64,000 nucleotides of DNA from Nocardia carnea (GTDB lineage: Bacteria; Actinomycetota; Actinomycetes; Mycobacteriales; Mycobacteriaceae): contig NZ_JARWOV010000288.1 in assembly GCF_029868855.1 (NCBI RefSeq), forward strand, positions 1 to 64,000, written 5' to 3'. The notes beneath the pieces were generated by a model. That model worked only from the letters and a program-made list of their open reading frames with translations. It made no database searches and was not told the origin of the DNA. Of the stretch, positions 45,105 through 52,852 are shown one piece after another; position 1 is the first letter of the stretch; every line of letters starts with the position of its first letter. The position numbers and the translations under genes are program-made.

Positions 45105-46037
45105 CTAGAGCTTCCGGAGGCGGAGGCGGTTGATGCTGTGGTCGGAATCCTTGCGCAGAACCAGCGTTGCGCGGGGACGAGTGGGCAGGATGTTGTCCAC
45201 CAGGTTCGGGCGGTTGGTGGAATTCCAGATGTCCTTGGCGGCGGCGGTCGCCTCGGAATCGGTGAATTTCGCGTAGTGGTGGAAATGGGCCTTGGGATCG
45301 GCGAATCCGGTGGCGCGCAGGCTCAGGAACCGGCGCACGTACCAGCTCTCGATATCCTCGATTCGGGCGTCCACATAGATCGAGAAATCGAACAGATCCG
45401 AAACCATCAGGCGCGGCCCCGTTTGCAGGACGTTCAGGCCTTCGACGATCAGGATGTCCGGCTGGCGTACACAGTGGAATTCGCCGGGGACGATATCGTA
45501 GGAAATATGTGAATACACCGGCGCGCATACTTCTTCGGCGCCCGATTTCACCTCGGTGACGAAGCGCAGCAGTTTGCGCCGGTCGTAGCTCTCGGGAAAA
45601 CCTTTGCGGTGCATGATGCCGCGGCGGGTGAGTTCGGCCGTGGGATAGAGGAAACCGTCGGTGGTCACCAGATCGACCCGCGGATGGTGATCCCATCGGG
45701 CCAGCAACGCCTGGAGAACACGAGCGGTGGTGGATTTACCGACCGCGACACTGCCGGCTACCCCGATTACGAACGGCACCTGTTTATCGGGGTGTGCTTC
45801 GCCGAGGAAGGTGGCGGTAGCGGCGAACAGCCGTTGTTTCGCGGCGACCTGCAGGTGGATGAGTCGCGCGAGCGGCAGGTAGACCTCCGCGACCTCTTCC
45901 AGGTCGATTTGCTCGCCCAGGCCCCGCAGCCCGATCAATTCTTCTTCGGTGAGTACCAGCGGAGTCGATTTGCGCAGTTCGCGCCACTGCTTCCGGTCGA
46001 ATTCCACATAGGGACTGGGCTCGCTCGCCTTGGCCAT
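45105..46037 (-). CDS. coaA: Pantothenate kinase, type I
   Basis: 310 residues. Phosphorylates pantothenate, the controlling step of coenzyme A synthesis. P-loop GSVAVGKST (about 95-103), TTDGFLYP, and HxxYD/IVEGLNVLQ motifs typical of prokaryotic type I CoaA are present; the C-terminus ends SINRLRLRKL as in mycobacteria (Rv1092c). GGAG lies 9-10 nt before ATG 46037. Confidence 0.95.
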   Translation of the reverse strand: MAKASEPSPYVEFDRKQWRELRKSTPLVLTEEELIGLRGLGEQIDLEEVAEVYLPLARLIHLQVAAKQRLFAATATFLGEAHPDKQVPFVIGVAGSVAVGKSTTARVLQALLARWDHHPRVDLVTTDGFLYPTAELTRRGIMHRKGFPESYDRRKLLRFVTEVKSGAEEVCAPVYSHISYDIVPGEFHCVRQPDILIVEGLNVLQTGPRLMVSDLFDFSIYVDARIEDIESWYVRRFLSLRATGFADPKAHFHHYAKFTDSEATAAAKDIWNSTNRPNLVDNILPTRPRATLVLRKDSDHSINRLRLRKL

Positions 46038-46289
46038 CTACTCAGCGCTCCACTCTGCCGGACACTCGTATTCCCGGTGCCGTACCTGTGAGATGCCGTG
46101 CTCTCGGTGACCTCTGATGTGGTCGGTCCGGCGCTCTGGCTGTGCCCTCATGGCTGAATTCTGCCCCTCGGGTACGAGTGGACCGACGAGGGGGTCCATT
46201 ACGAGTCGGTATAACCACAGCGCACCGGGATATTCGAGCCGATGACGAGGTGCGCGCCGGGACGGGCCGCGAGAGATCGCGTTCGCGGC

Positions 46290-46295
46290 TATCGT
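46290..46295 (+). promoter_or_regulatory. -10 hexamer of the DUF885 gene
   Basis: TATCGT, 7 nt before ATG 46303. Confidence 0.45.
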
Positions 46296-46302
46296 CGGAT
46301 GG

Positions 46303-47493
46303 ATGCAAGCCCATCCTGTGGTAACGGAATACCTGCGGCTCGGATTGGCATTCGACCGGCTCGAAGAGGGATTCGTCGACGCCTACACCGGCGCCCCGCA
46401 GTTGCGCCGCGATGTCGAGAACGGGCCCCGGCCAGAACCCCGTGAGCTGGCCCGTACCGCTACGCGGTTACGCGCCGAATTGTTGGCCGCCGGACTCGGG
46501 CCGCGGCGCACCGCGTTCCTCGACGCGCACCTGCGGGCACTGGAATGCTCCGCGCGCAAGTTCGCGGGCGACGAGATCGGCTTCGTGGACGAGGTCGGCA
46601 GGTACTTCGATGTGGACATCGCACTCGGCGACCCGGCCGAATACCGGGAGGCGCACCAGAAGATCGATGAGGTGCTGGATGGTGAGGGGCCACTAGCCGA
46701 ACGGATGGCCGCCCACCGCAAGGCCGACGAGATCCCACCGGGCCGGCTCGAAGACTGCGTACACGCATTCTCCGGAGCGCTGCGCGAGCTCGTGCGTGCG
46801 CGGTATCCGCTGCCCGACCACGAACATGTCACCTACGAGGTGGTGGGGGACAAGCCGTGGTCCGGGTTCAACTACTACCTGGGTAACTACCGCTCGAAGG
46901 TCGCGATCAACTCCGATCTGCCCCAGCACATGGCGGTACTCCCCAAACTCATCGCGCACGAGGCGTACCCGGGGCATCACACGGAGCACTGCCGCAAAGA
47001 AGCCGGGCTGGTGGCCGCCGGGCACGGCGAGCAGACGATCTTTCTGGTGAACACGCCACAGTGCCTGATGGCCGAGGGGCTCGCCGATCTGGCGCTGCAC
47101 TCGATCATCGGCCACGGCTGGGGGAAATGGGCGCAGGAGATCTACGCGGATCTGGGTCTGCGGTTCGACGGTGAACGCGCCGAACGGCTGTCGGAGGCGT
47201 CGGCGCAGTTGCTCGGTGTCCGCCAGGACGCGGCGCTCATGCTGCACGACCGAGGCAAGGACGCCGACGAGGTGGCCGGGTTCCTGGAGCGCTGGTCGCT
47301 GACGACACCCGACCGCGCCCGCCAGTCGCTGCGTTTCCTGTCCTCCCCCCTGTGGCGCGCCTACATCAGCACCTACGTCGAGGGCTACAAACTGCTCGGC
47401 GGCTGGCTGGACCGCGCTACGGATGCGGACGACCGCGCCGACAGGTTCCGTCGCCTACTGGACGAACCCCTCATCCCGTCCTCCCTGCGCTGA
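46303..47493 (+). CDS. DUF885 family protein, putative metallopeptidase
   Basis: 396 residues, shorter than many DUF885 proteins (about 550). The family signature HEAYPGHHTEH is present (DNA about 46960-46992), with a downstream Glu in LMAEGLADLALH that would complete a gluzincin-like zinc site. No signal peptide, so it is cytoplasmic. Substrate unknown. Start ATG fits a leaderless promoter. Followed by a large inverted-repeat element. Confidence 0.85.
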   Translation: MQAHPVVTEYLRLGLAFDRLEEGFVDAYTGAPQLRRDVENGPRPEPRELARTATRLRAELLAAGLGPRRTAFLDAHLRALECSARKFAGDEIGFVDEVGRYFDVDIALGDPAEYREAHQKIDEVLDGEGPLAERMAAHRKADEIPPGRLEDCVHAFSGALRELVRARYPLPDHEHVTYEVVGDKPWSGFNYYLGNYRSKVAINSDLPQHMAVLPKLIAHEAYPGHHTEHCRKEAGLVAAGHGEQTIFLVNTPQCLMAEGLADLALHSIIGHGWGKWAQEIYADLGLRFDGERAERLSEASAQLLGVRQDAALMLHDRGKDADEVAGFLERWSLTTPDRARQSLRFLSSPLWRAYISTYVEGYKLLGGWLDRATDADDRADRFRRLLDEPLIPSSLR

Positions 47494-47568
47494 TCCGATC
47501 TGTGGCTCGGTCAGCTATCGCGGGAACCGAGTCTGTGCGTCACTGCCTCCCGAACTGTCTGCCTTCCC

Positions 47569-47663
47569 AGGGTGGGGCCCGCCCCTGGTCTGGACTGACG
47601 GAGCGGGGGAGCGAAGCGGAGGAGCGGAGGAGGGAAGACCAGGGGTTAATAGGGCCCCACCCT
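47569..47663. repeat. Large inverted-repeat element with purine-rich loop
   Basis: Outer arms AGGGTGGGGCCC (47569-47580) and GGGCCCCACCCT (47652-47663) are perfect 12-mers. Inner arms CCCCTGGTCT (47582-47591) and AGACCAGGGG (47636-47645) are perfect 10-mers. The 44-nt apical loop is almost pure purine plus C with repeated GGAGCG/GAGG blocks. It could be a small non-autonomous repeat (MITE/REP-like) or an oversized terminator for the DUF885 gene. Only one copy is in this window. Confidence 0.65.
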
Positions 47664-47664
47664 C

Positions 47665-47681
47665 GAGCCGCGGAGCGGCTC
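47665..47681. terminator. Compact GC hairpin after the inverted-repeat element
   Basis: GAGCCGC-GGA-GCGGCTC, perfect 7-bp stem, followed by CCAAAATTA. May end transcription from the DUF885 gene. Confidence 0.5.
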
Positions 47682-47728
47682 CAAAATTACAGCCCGCCCC
47701 TTCACGGACGGTCTACCGCGAGATCAAC

Positions 47729-47798
47729 GTCAACTTGCGAGTCCAACGCCGACCTGCGAGAGCGGCTGTCAACCGAGAGGCCGGTGTCAACCTGCGAG
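47729..47798. repeat. Four direct repeats with ~19-bp period upstream of glyA
   Basis: GTCAACTTGCGAG (47729), GCCGACCTGCGAG (47748), GTCAACC..GAGAG (47768) and GTCAACCTGCGAG (47786) recur at 18-20-bp spacing, about two helical turns. They end about 55 bp before the glyA -10 hexamer, a place where an activator or repressor array could sit. Confidence 0.5.
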
Positions 47799-47852
47799 CG
47801 CAGGAGGCAACACCCCCCAGACCCCGCGCCTCCGGAGGCCCCGCCATGAACA

Positions 47853-47858
47853 TAGACT
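47853..47858 (+). promoter_or_regulatory. -10 hexamer of glyA (leaderless)
   Basis: TAGACT, exactly 6 nt before GTG 47865. Confidence 0.55.
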
Positions 47859-47864
47859 GGCGCC

Positions 47865-49160
47865 GTGACGCAGACGACCGCCTCTGTCAATACCCAGTCT
47901 CTCGGTGAGCTCGATCCGGAGCTCGCCGCCGCGATGGCAGGTGAGCTCGCCCGTGAGCGCGACACCCTGGAGATGATCGCGTCGGAGAATTTCGTGCCGC
48001 GCGCGGTGCTGCAGGCGCAGGGCAGTGTGCTCACCAACAAGTACGCCGAGGGTTACCCCGGCCGCCGCTACTACGGCGGTTGCGAGCATGTCGATGTGGT
48101 GGAGAACCTGGCCCGGGAGCGTGCGAAGGCGCTGTTCGGCGCGGATTTCGCGAATGTGCAGCCGCATTCGGGTGCGCAGGCCAATGCCGCGGTGCTGATG
48201 TCGCTGATGGATCCGGGCGACCGGTTGCTCGGCCTGGACCTGGCGCACGGCGGTCATCTCACGCACGGTATGCGGCTGAACTTTTCCGGCAAGCTGTACG
48301 AGGTCCACTCCTACGGTGTGTCCAAAGAGGACCACCGCGTGGATATGGACAATGTCCGGGAGATCGCCCGGGAATCGCGGCCGAAGGTGATCGTGGCCGG
48401 CTGGTCGGCGTATCCGCGGCACCAGGATTTCGCGGCGTTCCGGGAGATCGCCGATGAGGTCGGCGCCTACCTGTGGGTCGATATGGCGCATTTCGCCGGG
48501 CTGGTCGCGGCCGGGCTGCATCCGTCGCCGGTGCCCTACGCCGATGTCGTCTCCTCCACCGTGCACAAGACGCTCGGTGGCCCGCGGTCCGGTCTGATCC
48601 TGGCGAAGCAGGATTACGCCAAGAAGCTGAACAGTTCGGTGTTCCCCGGCCAGCAGGGCGGCCCGCTCATGCACGTGATCGCGGCCAAGGCCGTGGCCTT
48701 CAAGATCGCGGGCACGTCGGAGTTCGCGGAGCGGCAGCAGCGCACGATCGCCGGCGCCAAGATCCTCGCCGAACGGCTCACCGCGGCCGATGTCGCGAAC
48801 AACGGGGTCAGCGTGCTCACCGGTGGTACGGATGTGCACCTGGTGCTGGTGGACCTGCGTAACTCCGATATCGACGGCCAGCAGGGTGAAGACCTGCTGC
48901 ACGAAATCGGTATCACGGTGAACCGGAACGCGGTCCCGTTCGATCCGCGCCCCCCGATGGTGACCTCCGGCCTGCGCATCGGCACCGCCGCCCTGGCCAC
49001 CCGTGGTTTCGGCGATACCGAGTTCGCCGAGGTCGCCGATATCATCGGCACCGCCCTCGCCGGTGGCGCCGATCTGGATGCGCTGCGCGCCCGGGTGACG
49101 AAACTGGCACAGGACTTCCCGCTGTACCAGGACCTGGAGGACTGGAACCTGCTGGGCTGA
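47865..49160 (+). CDS. glyA: Serine hydroxymethyltransferase
   Basis: 431 residues. PLP enzyme interconverting serine and glycine with tetrahydrofolate, the main source of one-carbon units. Intact motifs: EMIASENFVPRAVLQAQGS, NKYAEGYPGRRYYGGCEHVD, and the PLP Lys in VSSTVHKTLGGPRSG. Syntenic with Rv1093. GTG start directly downstream of a TAGACT -10. Repeats and a large palindrome lie upstream and may influence its expression. Confidence 0.96.
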   Translation: MTQTTASVNTQSLGELDPELAAAMAGELARERDTLEMIASENFVPRAVLQAQGSVLTNKYAEGYPGRRYYGGCEHVDVVENLARERAKALFGADFANVQPHSGAQANAAVLMSLMDPGDRLLGLDLAHGGHLTHGMRLNFSGKLYEVHSYGVSKEDHRVDMDNVREIARESRPKVIVAGWSAYPRHQDFAAFREIADEVGAYLWVDMAHFAGLVAAGLHPSPVPYADVVSSTVHKTLGGPRSGLILAKQDYAKKLNSSVFPGQQGGPLMHVIAAKAVAFKIAGTSEFAERQQRTIAGAKILAERLTAADVANNGVSVLTGGTDVHLVLVDLRNSDIDGQQGEDLLHEIGITVNRNAVPFDPRPPMVTSGLRIGTAALATRGFGDTEFAEVADIIGTALAGGADLDALRARVTKLAQDFPLYQDLEDWNLLG

Positions 49161-49201
49161 CAGCCCGCGTCGTGGAACCGGCGGGCGGGGCGGTGCTGCT
49201 C

Positions 49202-49207
49202 TAGGCT
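49202..49207 (+). promoter_or_regulatory. -10 hexamer of the LEH-like gene (leaderless)
   Basis: TAGGCT, exactly 6 nt before ATG 49214. Confidence 0.5.
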
Positions 49208-49213
49208 CGTGAG

Positions 49214-49627
49214 ATGGACACCGAGTTGAACCAGGACGCGGTCACCACTGTCCGCGAATTCTTTGCTGCGCTGGAAATCGGCGCGGTCGGCGAAGCGCTG
49301 GAACTGGTACATCCCGATATCGTCTGGAAGAACACCTCACTCCCGGATGTCCGGGGTGCGCGGCGGGTCGGCAAACTGCTGCGCGGACTGGACCGGGAGC
49401 AGTTCGGGTTCTCCGCGCGGATGCACCATATCGCCGCCGACGGCGCCATCGTGCTCACCGACCGCACCGATATCCTCCGCTTCGGACCGATAGGTATCGA
49501 GTTCTGGGTGATGGGCACCTTCGAACTGGTGGACGGCCGGATCATTCTCTGGCACGACCACTTCAGCTGGGAGAACTTCCTGCGCGGAACCGCCGTGGGT
49601 CTCGTCAGGGCCGTACTCGGCCGCTGA
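49214..49627 (+). CDS. Limonene-1,2-epoxide hydrolase-family protein (NTF2-like)
   Basis: 137 residues, NTF2-like fold. VLTDRTDILRFGPIGIEFWVMGTFEL in its conserved blocks (DRTD; FWVMG) and the later WHDHF resemble the Asp-Arg-Asp catalytic triad of limonene-1,2-epoxide hydrolases. Mycobacterial relatives hydrolyse lipid or sterol epoxides. Whether this one is an epoxide hydrolase is inferred; a SnoaL-type alternative is possible. Ends in a 13-bp hairpin. Confidence 0.78.
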   Translation: MDTELNQDAVTTVREFFAALEIGAVGEALELVHPDIVWKNTSLPDVRGARRVGKLLRGLDREQFGFSARMHHIAADGAIVLTDRTDILRFGPIGIEFWVMGTFELVDGRIILWHDHFSWENFLRGTAVGLVRAVLGR

Positions 49628-49631
49628 TGGC

Positions 49632-49672
49632 GGCCGTTCGAGGGCGCCCGCTCCGGCAACCCTCGAACGGCC
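49632..49672. terminator. Bidirectional terminator, LEH-like gene / phoH2
   Basis: Perfect 13-bp stem GGCCGTTCGAGGG / CCCTCGAACGGCC with a 15-nt loop, between convergent genes. Confidence 0.8.
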
Positions 49673-49698
49673 TGGTCAGTTGGTTTCTCTACGGCGCA

Positions 49699-51048
49699 TC
49701 AGGCGCTCGGCGCGTACTCCTCCAGCATCTCGGTGACCAGCGCGGCGATGGGCGACCGCTCGCTGCGGGTCAGGGTGATATGCGCGAACAAGGGGTGGCC
49801 CTTGAGTTTTTCGATCACCGCCGCGACGCCGTCGTGCCGGCCCACCCGCAGGTTGTCGCGCTGCGCCACATCGTGGGTGAGTATCACCCGGGAACCGCTG
49901 CCCAACCGGCTCAAAACGGTCAGCAGCACATTACGTTCCAGTGATTGGGCTTCGTCCACGATCACGAACGAATCGTGCAGCGACCTGCCGCGAATATGGG
50001 TCAGCGGAAGAACTTCGAGCATATCGCGACTGAGGACCTCCTCCATCACCTCGCGGCTGGCCAGGCCGTCGAGCGTGTCGAAAACAGCCTGCGCCCACGG
50101 GCCCATCTTCTCGTTCTCGGTACCGGGGAGATAGCCGAGTTCCTGTCCGCCTACCGCGTACAAGGGCCGGAACACCACGACCTTGCGTTGAGTGCGCCGC
50201 TCCAGCACCGCTTCCAGGCCCGCGGTGAGTGCCAGCGCCGATTTGCCGGTGCCCGCACGGCCGCCCAGCGAGACGATCCCGACGCTTTCGTCCAGCAGCA
50301 GATCCAGCGCCACCCGCTGTTCCGCGGAGCGGCCGTGCAGCCCGAATGCCTCCCGTTCCCGCACCAGCTGTACGCGTTTGTCCGCGGTGACCCGGCCGAG
50401 TGCACTGGAACTACTGCCCAGCAGCCGGATTCCGGTATGGCAGGGCAGTTCGCGCGCCTCGTCGAGATCGACGACCGATTCGCTGTAGAGCTGGTCGACG
50501 ATTTCGGAGGCGGTGTCGATTTCGACCATGCCCGACCAACCGGAAGTCACCACGTCCTGAGCGTGATATCCCTCCGCGCGTAGACCTACCGCGCTGGCCT
50601 TCACCCGCATCGGGATGTCCTTGGATACCAGCACTACCTGGCGGCCGTCCGCGGCGAGGTTCAACGCGCAGGCCAGGATGCGGGAATCATTGCTCTCGGT
50701 ACGGAAACCGACCGGTAGCACCGTGGGGTCGGTGTGGTTCAGTTCCACCTGCAATGTGCCGCCTTCGGTGCCGATCGGCAACGGTTCGTCCAGCCGGTCG
50801 TGTGCCACCCGCAGGTCGTCGAGCATGCGCAGGGCTTCGCGGGCGAACCAGCCGAGTTCGTGGTGGTGCCGTTTACCTTCGAGTTCGCTGATCACGACCA
50901 GCGGTAACACCACCTGATGTTCACCGAACCGGGTCACCGCCCAGGGATCGGACAGCAACACGGAGGTGTCGATGACGAAGGTCTTCAAACCTTTCTCAAT
51001 GAAGCGAGAATTCGCCGAGGGGGCGGATACGGAGCGATTATCAGTCAC
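49699..51048 (-). CDS. phoH2: PhoH2: PIN-domain RNase fused to PhoH ATPase
   Basis: 449 residues. N-terminal PIN domain (about 22-160; TFVIDTSVLLSDP, and Asp residues of the nuclease site in NDSRILACAL) and C-terminal PhoH helicase/ATPase domain (about 230-440) with Walker A GRAGTGKS and Walker B VIVDEAQS. Mycobacterial PhoH2 (Rv1095) is a sequence-specific RNA helicase/RNase associated with the small PhoAT protein; no PhoAT-like frame is clear here. GTG 51048 has AGGAG 6 nt upstream. Confidence 0.93.
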   Translation of the reverse strand: MTDNRSVSAPSANSRFIEKGLKTFVIDTSVLLSDPWAVTRFGEHQVVLPLVVISELEGKRHHHELGWFAREALRMLDDLRVAHDRLDEPLPIGTEGGTLQVELNHTDPTVLPVGFRTESNDSRILACALNLAADGRQVVLVSKDIPMRVKASAVGLRAEGYHAQDVVTSGWSGMVEIDTASEIVDQLYSESVVDLDEARELPCHTGIRLLGSSSSALGRVTADKRVQLVREREAFGLHGRSAEQRVALDLLLDESVGIVSLGGRAGTGKSALALTAGLEAVLERRTQRKVVVFRPLYAVGGQELGYLPGTENEKMGPWAQAVFDTLDGLASREVMEEVLSRDMLEVLPLTHIRGRSLHDSFVIVDEAQSLERNVLLTVLSRLGSGSRVILTHDVAQRDNLRVGRHDGVAAVIEKLKGHPLFAHITLTRSERSPIAALVTEMLEEYAPSA

Positions 51049-51453
51049 GGTAGGCTCCTAGATCTGCGCGGCACCCACACAGACAGTCTCGCTGGGCCGG
51101 TCGGTCCGGATGGCGGCTGACGGGGTGCGTCAGCGGCCACGAGGGCCGGGTGCCGGCCCCCTCGTACTGAGTTGCTCAGTCACGGTCAGGACCTCCCGAG
51201 CGAGCCACAACGCGTGACCCGCCACTCCGAAGCTACCCCGTACCAGCCCTCTTGCGCTCGAAGAAATGCGGGAGGGTTTGATGAATTCGGTGTGAACGCG
51301 GTCCGGAATCGGGCTATCCTCCCAGTTCAGACAGGGTATTCGGGGGTTCGTTCGGAGGTCGTCGCGGTATCGCCGTCACCGGGAGCCCGGTGGCCGGGTT
51401 CGCTCCGTGTTCGCCTCGGGCGATGCGTTCTGTGTGTTCGCCGCTCTTGCCGG
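51049..51453. other. phoH2 upstream region, no gene seen
   Basis: 405 bp without a convincing gene. Holds the phoH2 promoter and a hairpin about 90 bp upstream of its start. Confidence 0.4.
51139..51165. terminator. Hairpin upstream of phoH2
   Basis: ACGAGGGCCGG and CCGGCCCCCTCGT pair with a 2-nt bulge around a short loop. It could stop transcription from the DUF488 gene or fold in the phoH2 5' leader. Confidence 0.35.
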
Positions 51454-51837
51454 CTATTCGCCCAGCGACTGCATCAGTACGGGAATATGGCTGTTACCCG
51501 GGTCTTTGACCGCGGTGACGAGGGTGACCGGGGGATTGGTCCGCGCCAGACCGCGCAACCGGATGAGGCTTTCCCGGGCCGCCCGGCCCGCGAGTTCCTC
51601 CCGGTACCGGTCCGCGAAATCGTCGCGGCGGCTCTGCGGGTCTTCGTGGAACCAGCGGCGCAGCTCGGTCGACGGCGTGAGGTCCTTGGCCCATTCGTCG
51701 ATACGGGCGGCAGATTTGGTCACCCCGCGGGGCCACAGCCGATCGACCAGCACCCGGTAACCGTCATCCGGTTCCGGGGCCTCGTAGGCCCGTTTGACCT
51801 GGAAGCCGCTGGGGATGGCGAAGGTCTCGTCGGTCAT
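51454..51837 (-). CDS. DUF488 family protein (YeaO-like)
   Basis: 127 residues. DUF488 signature VLVDRLWPRGVTKSAARIDEWAKDLTPSTELRRWFH is present in conserved blocks (RVLVDRLWPRG; DEWAKDLTPS). Small soluble protein; family function unresolved. ATG 51837 is preferred over the adjacent GTG 51840. Same strand as phoH2. Confidence 0.85.
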   Translation of the reverse strand: MTDETFAIPSGFQVKRAYEAPEPDDGYRVLVDRLWPRGVTKSAARIDEWAKDLTPSTELRRWFHEDPQSRRDDFADRYREELAGRAARESLIRLRGLARTNPPVTLVTAVKDPGNSHIPVLMQSLGE

Positions 51838-51931
51838 CACGCCATCGCATCACGTGTGCCGGCCGGCCCGGTAGCGCCACGCGGGGGTGAAGCTCCCGGG
51901 CGGAAACGCGACCGGAGGCCACGGGCGGGAT

Positions 51932-51937
51932 TAGAGT
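51932..51937 (+). promoter_or_regulatory. -10 hexamer of the gene at 51944 (leaderless)
   Basis: TAGAGT, exactly 6 nt before ATG 51944. Confidence 0.5.
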
Positions 51938-51943
51938 CGGCGT

Positions 51944-52216
51944 ATGGGCACGAACGAGGAGTTGGAAGGCCTGTCGTCGAAGGAACTGCACGACCGGGCG
52001 GTCAAGCTCGCGGTGCGGCACGGCGATATCCGTTTCCTCTGGCAGCTGCTCACCCGTATACCCGCCGCGGAGGCCACGGCGGGACGGGCCGGGGAGAGCG
52101 AGGCCGATATCAAATGGGTGGTTCCCATGCTCGACGATTACATCCATGCCGGTGACGGCGACCTCGCCGAGGCGCTGCGCGAGTTCTACCTGGAGTACCT
52201 GCGCGCACATTCCTGA
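51944..52216 (+). CDS. Small conserved actinobacterial protein
   Basis: 90 residues, mainly helical (ELHDRAVKLAVRHGDIRFLWQLL; PMLDDYIHAGDGDLAEALREFY), soluble, acidic. No family that I can name with confidence. Leaderless start. Its 3' end overlaps the end of the convergent antitoxin-like gene by about 31 bp. Confidence 0.65.
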   Translation: MGTNEELEGLSSKELHDRAVKLAVRHGDIRFLWQLLTRIPAAEATAGRAGESEADIKWVVPMLDDYIHAGDGDLAEALREFYLEYLRAHS

Positions 52217-52440
52217 ACCGGTCGGGAGGCTTCTTCGGCATCCATGACCGGGTTACGGCGCCCCACCGAGCTTTCGATCAGGTGCCTGTTGCGTTCGGCT
52301 CGGAACTCCCGCTCCAGCAGCGCCCGTAAACAGGCTCGAGTCGATCGGTCTCGCGATGCCGCTCGGCGTGTGATCGCATCGGGGACTTCTTTCCGTACGT
52401 CGTCGATCTGGATGGCGACGCACTTTCCGATGGGGTGCAT
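52186..52440 (-). CDS. Orphan FitA/VapB-like ribbon-helix-helix antitoxin
   Basis: 84 residues from ATG 52440 (ATG 52455 is also possible). The N-terminal part KCVAIQIDDVRKEVPDAITRRA followed by LRALLERE resembles Arc/FitA-type antitoxins (beta strand, two helices). The usual 3' partner, a PIN-domain toxin, is missing: the downstream DNA belongs to a gene on the other strand. The start lies inside a perfect palindrome that could be its operator. Probably a remnant of a toxin-antitoxin pair; a non-coding shadow is not excluded. Confidence 0.45.
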   Translation of the reverse strand: MHPIGKCVAIQIDDVRKEVPDAITRRAASRDRSTRACLRALLEREFRAERNRHLIESSVGRRNPVMDAEEASRPVQECARRYSR

Positions 52441-52457
52441 GTGCATGCACCCCATCG
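52428..52457. promoter_or_regulatory. Perfect 14-bp palindrome at the antitoxin start
   Basis: CGATGGGGTGCATG-TG-CATGCACCCCATCG, arms 52428-52441 and 52444-52457. It lies just after the DUF779 stop and over the antitoxin start codons. It could be a terminator for the dehydrogenase/DUF779 operon or an RHH operator; sequence alone does not decide. Confidence 0.55.
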
Positions 52458-52459
52458 TT

Positions 52460-52852
52460 CTACTCGGCGCCCGTCCTCGGCGGTGGCGCGGATTCCAATT
52501 GCAGGAATTCCGCGTCGGTGAGCAGCCGGGAGCGGATCAGGAAACGCACACCTTCCGGCGCCTCCAGCGAGAACCCGCTGCCGCGCCCGGGCACCACGTC
52601 CACGGTCAGATGGGTGTGTTTCCAATATTCGTACTGGTCGGCGCTCATCCAGAACGGCGTATCCGCGTCGACCTCCCCGAGCAGCACATCCTGCCCGCCG
52701 ACCCGGAACTCGCCCCGCGGGTAGCACATGGGCGAACTGCCGTCGCAGCAGCCGCCGGACTGGTGGAACATCACCGGGCCGTGCCGCTCGATCAACTCGT
52801 GCAGCAGGCGGGCCGCGGCCGCGGTGAGTTCCACCCGGTTCGGCTCCGGCAT
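52460..52852 (-). CDS. DUF779 protein of an aldehyde dehydrogenase operon
   Basis: 130 residues. DUF779 family, Cys-rich motif HQSGGCCDGSSPMCYP that may bind metal, and YWKHTHLTVDVVPGRGSGFSLE in conserved blocks. These proteins are nearly always coupled to aldehyde or alcohol dehydrogenase genes; role unproven, possibly a maturation or electron-transfer partner. ATG 52852 overlaps the dehydrogenase stop by one base (TGATG). Confidence 0.88.
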   Translation of the reverse strand: MPEPNRVELTAAAARLLHELIERHGPVMFHQSGGCCDGSSPMCYPRGEFRVGGQDVLLGEVDADTPFWMSADQYEYWKHTHLTVDVVPGRGSGFSLEAPEGVRFLIRSRLLTDAEFLQLESAPPPRTGAE

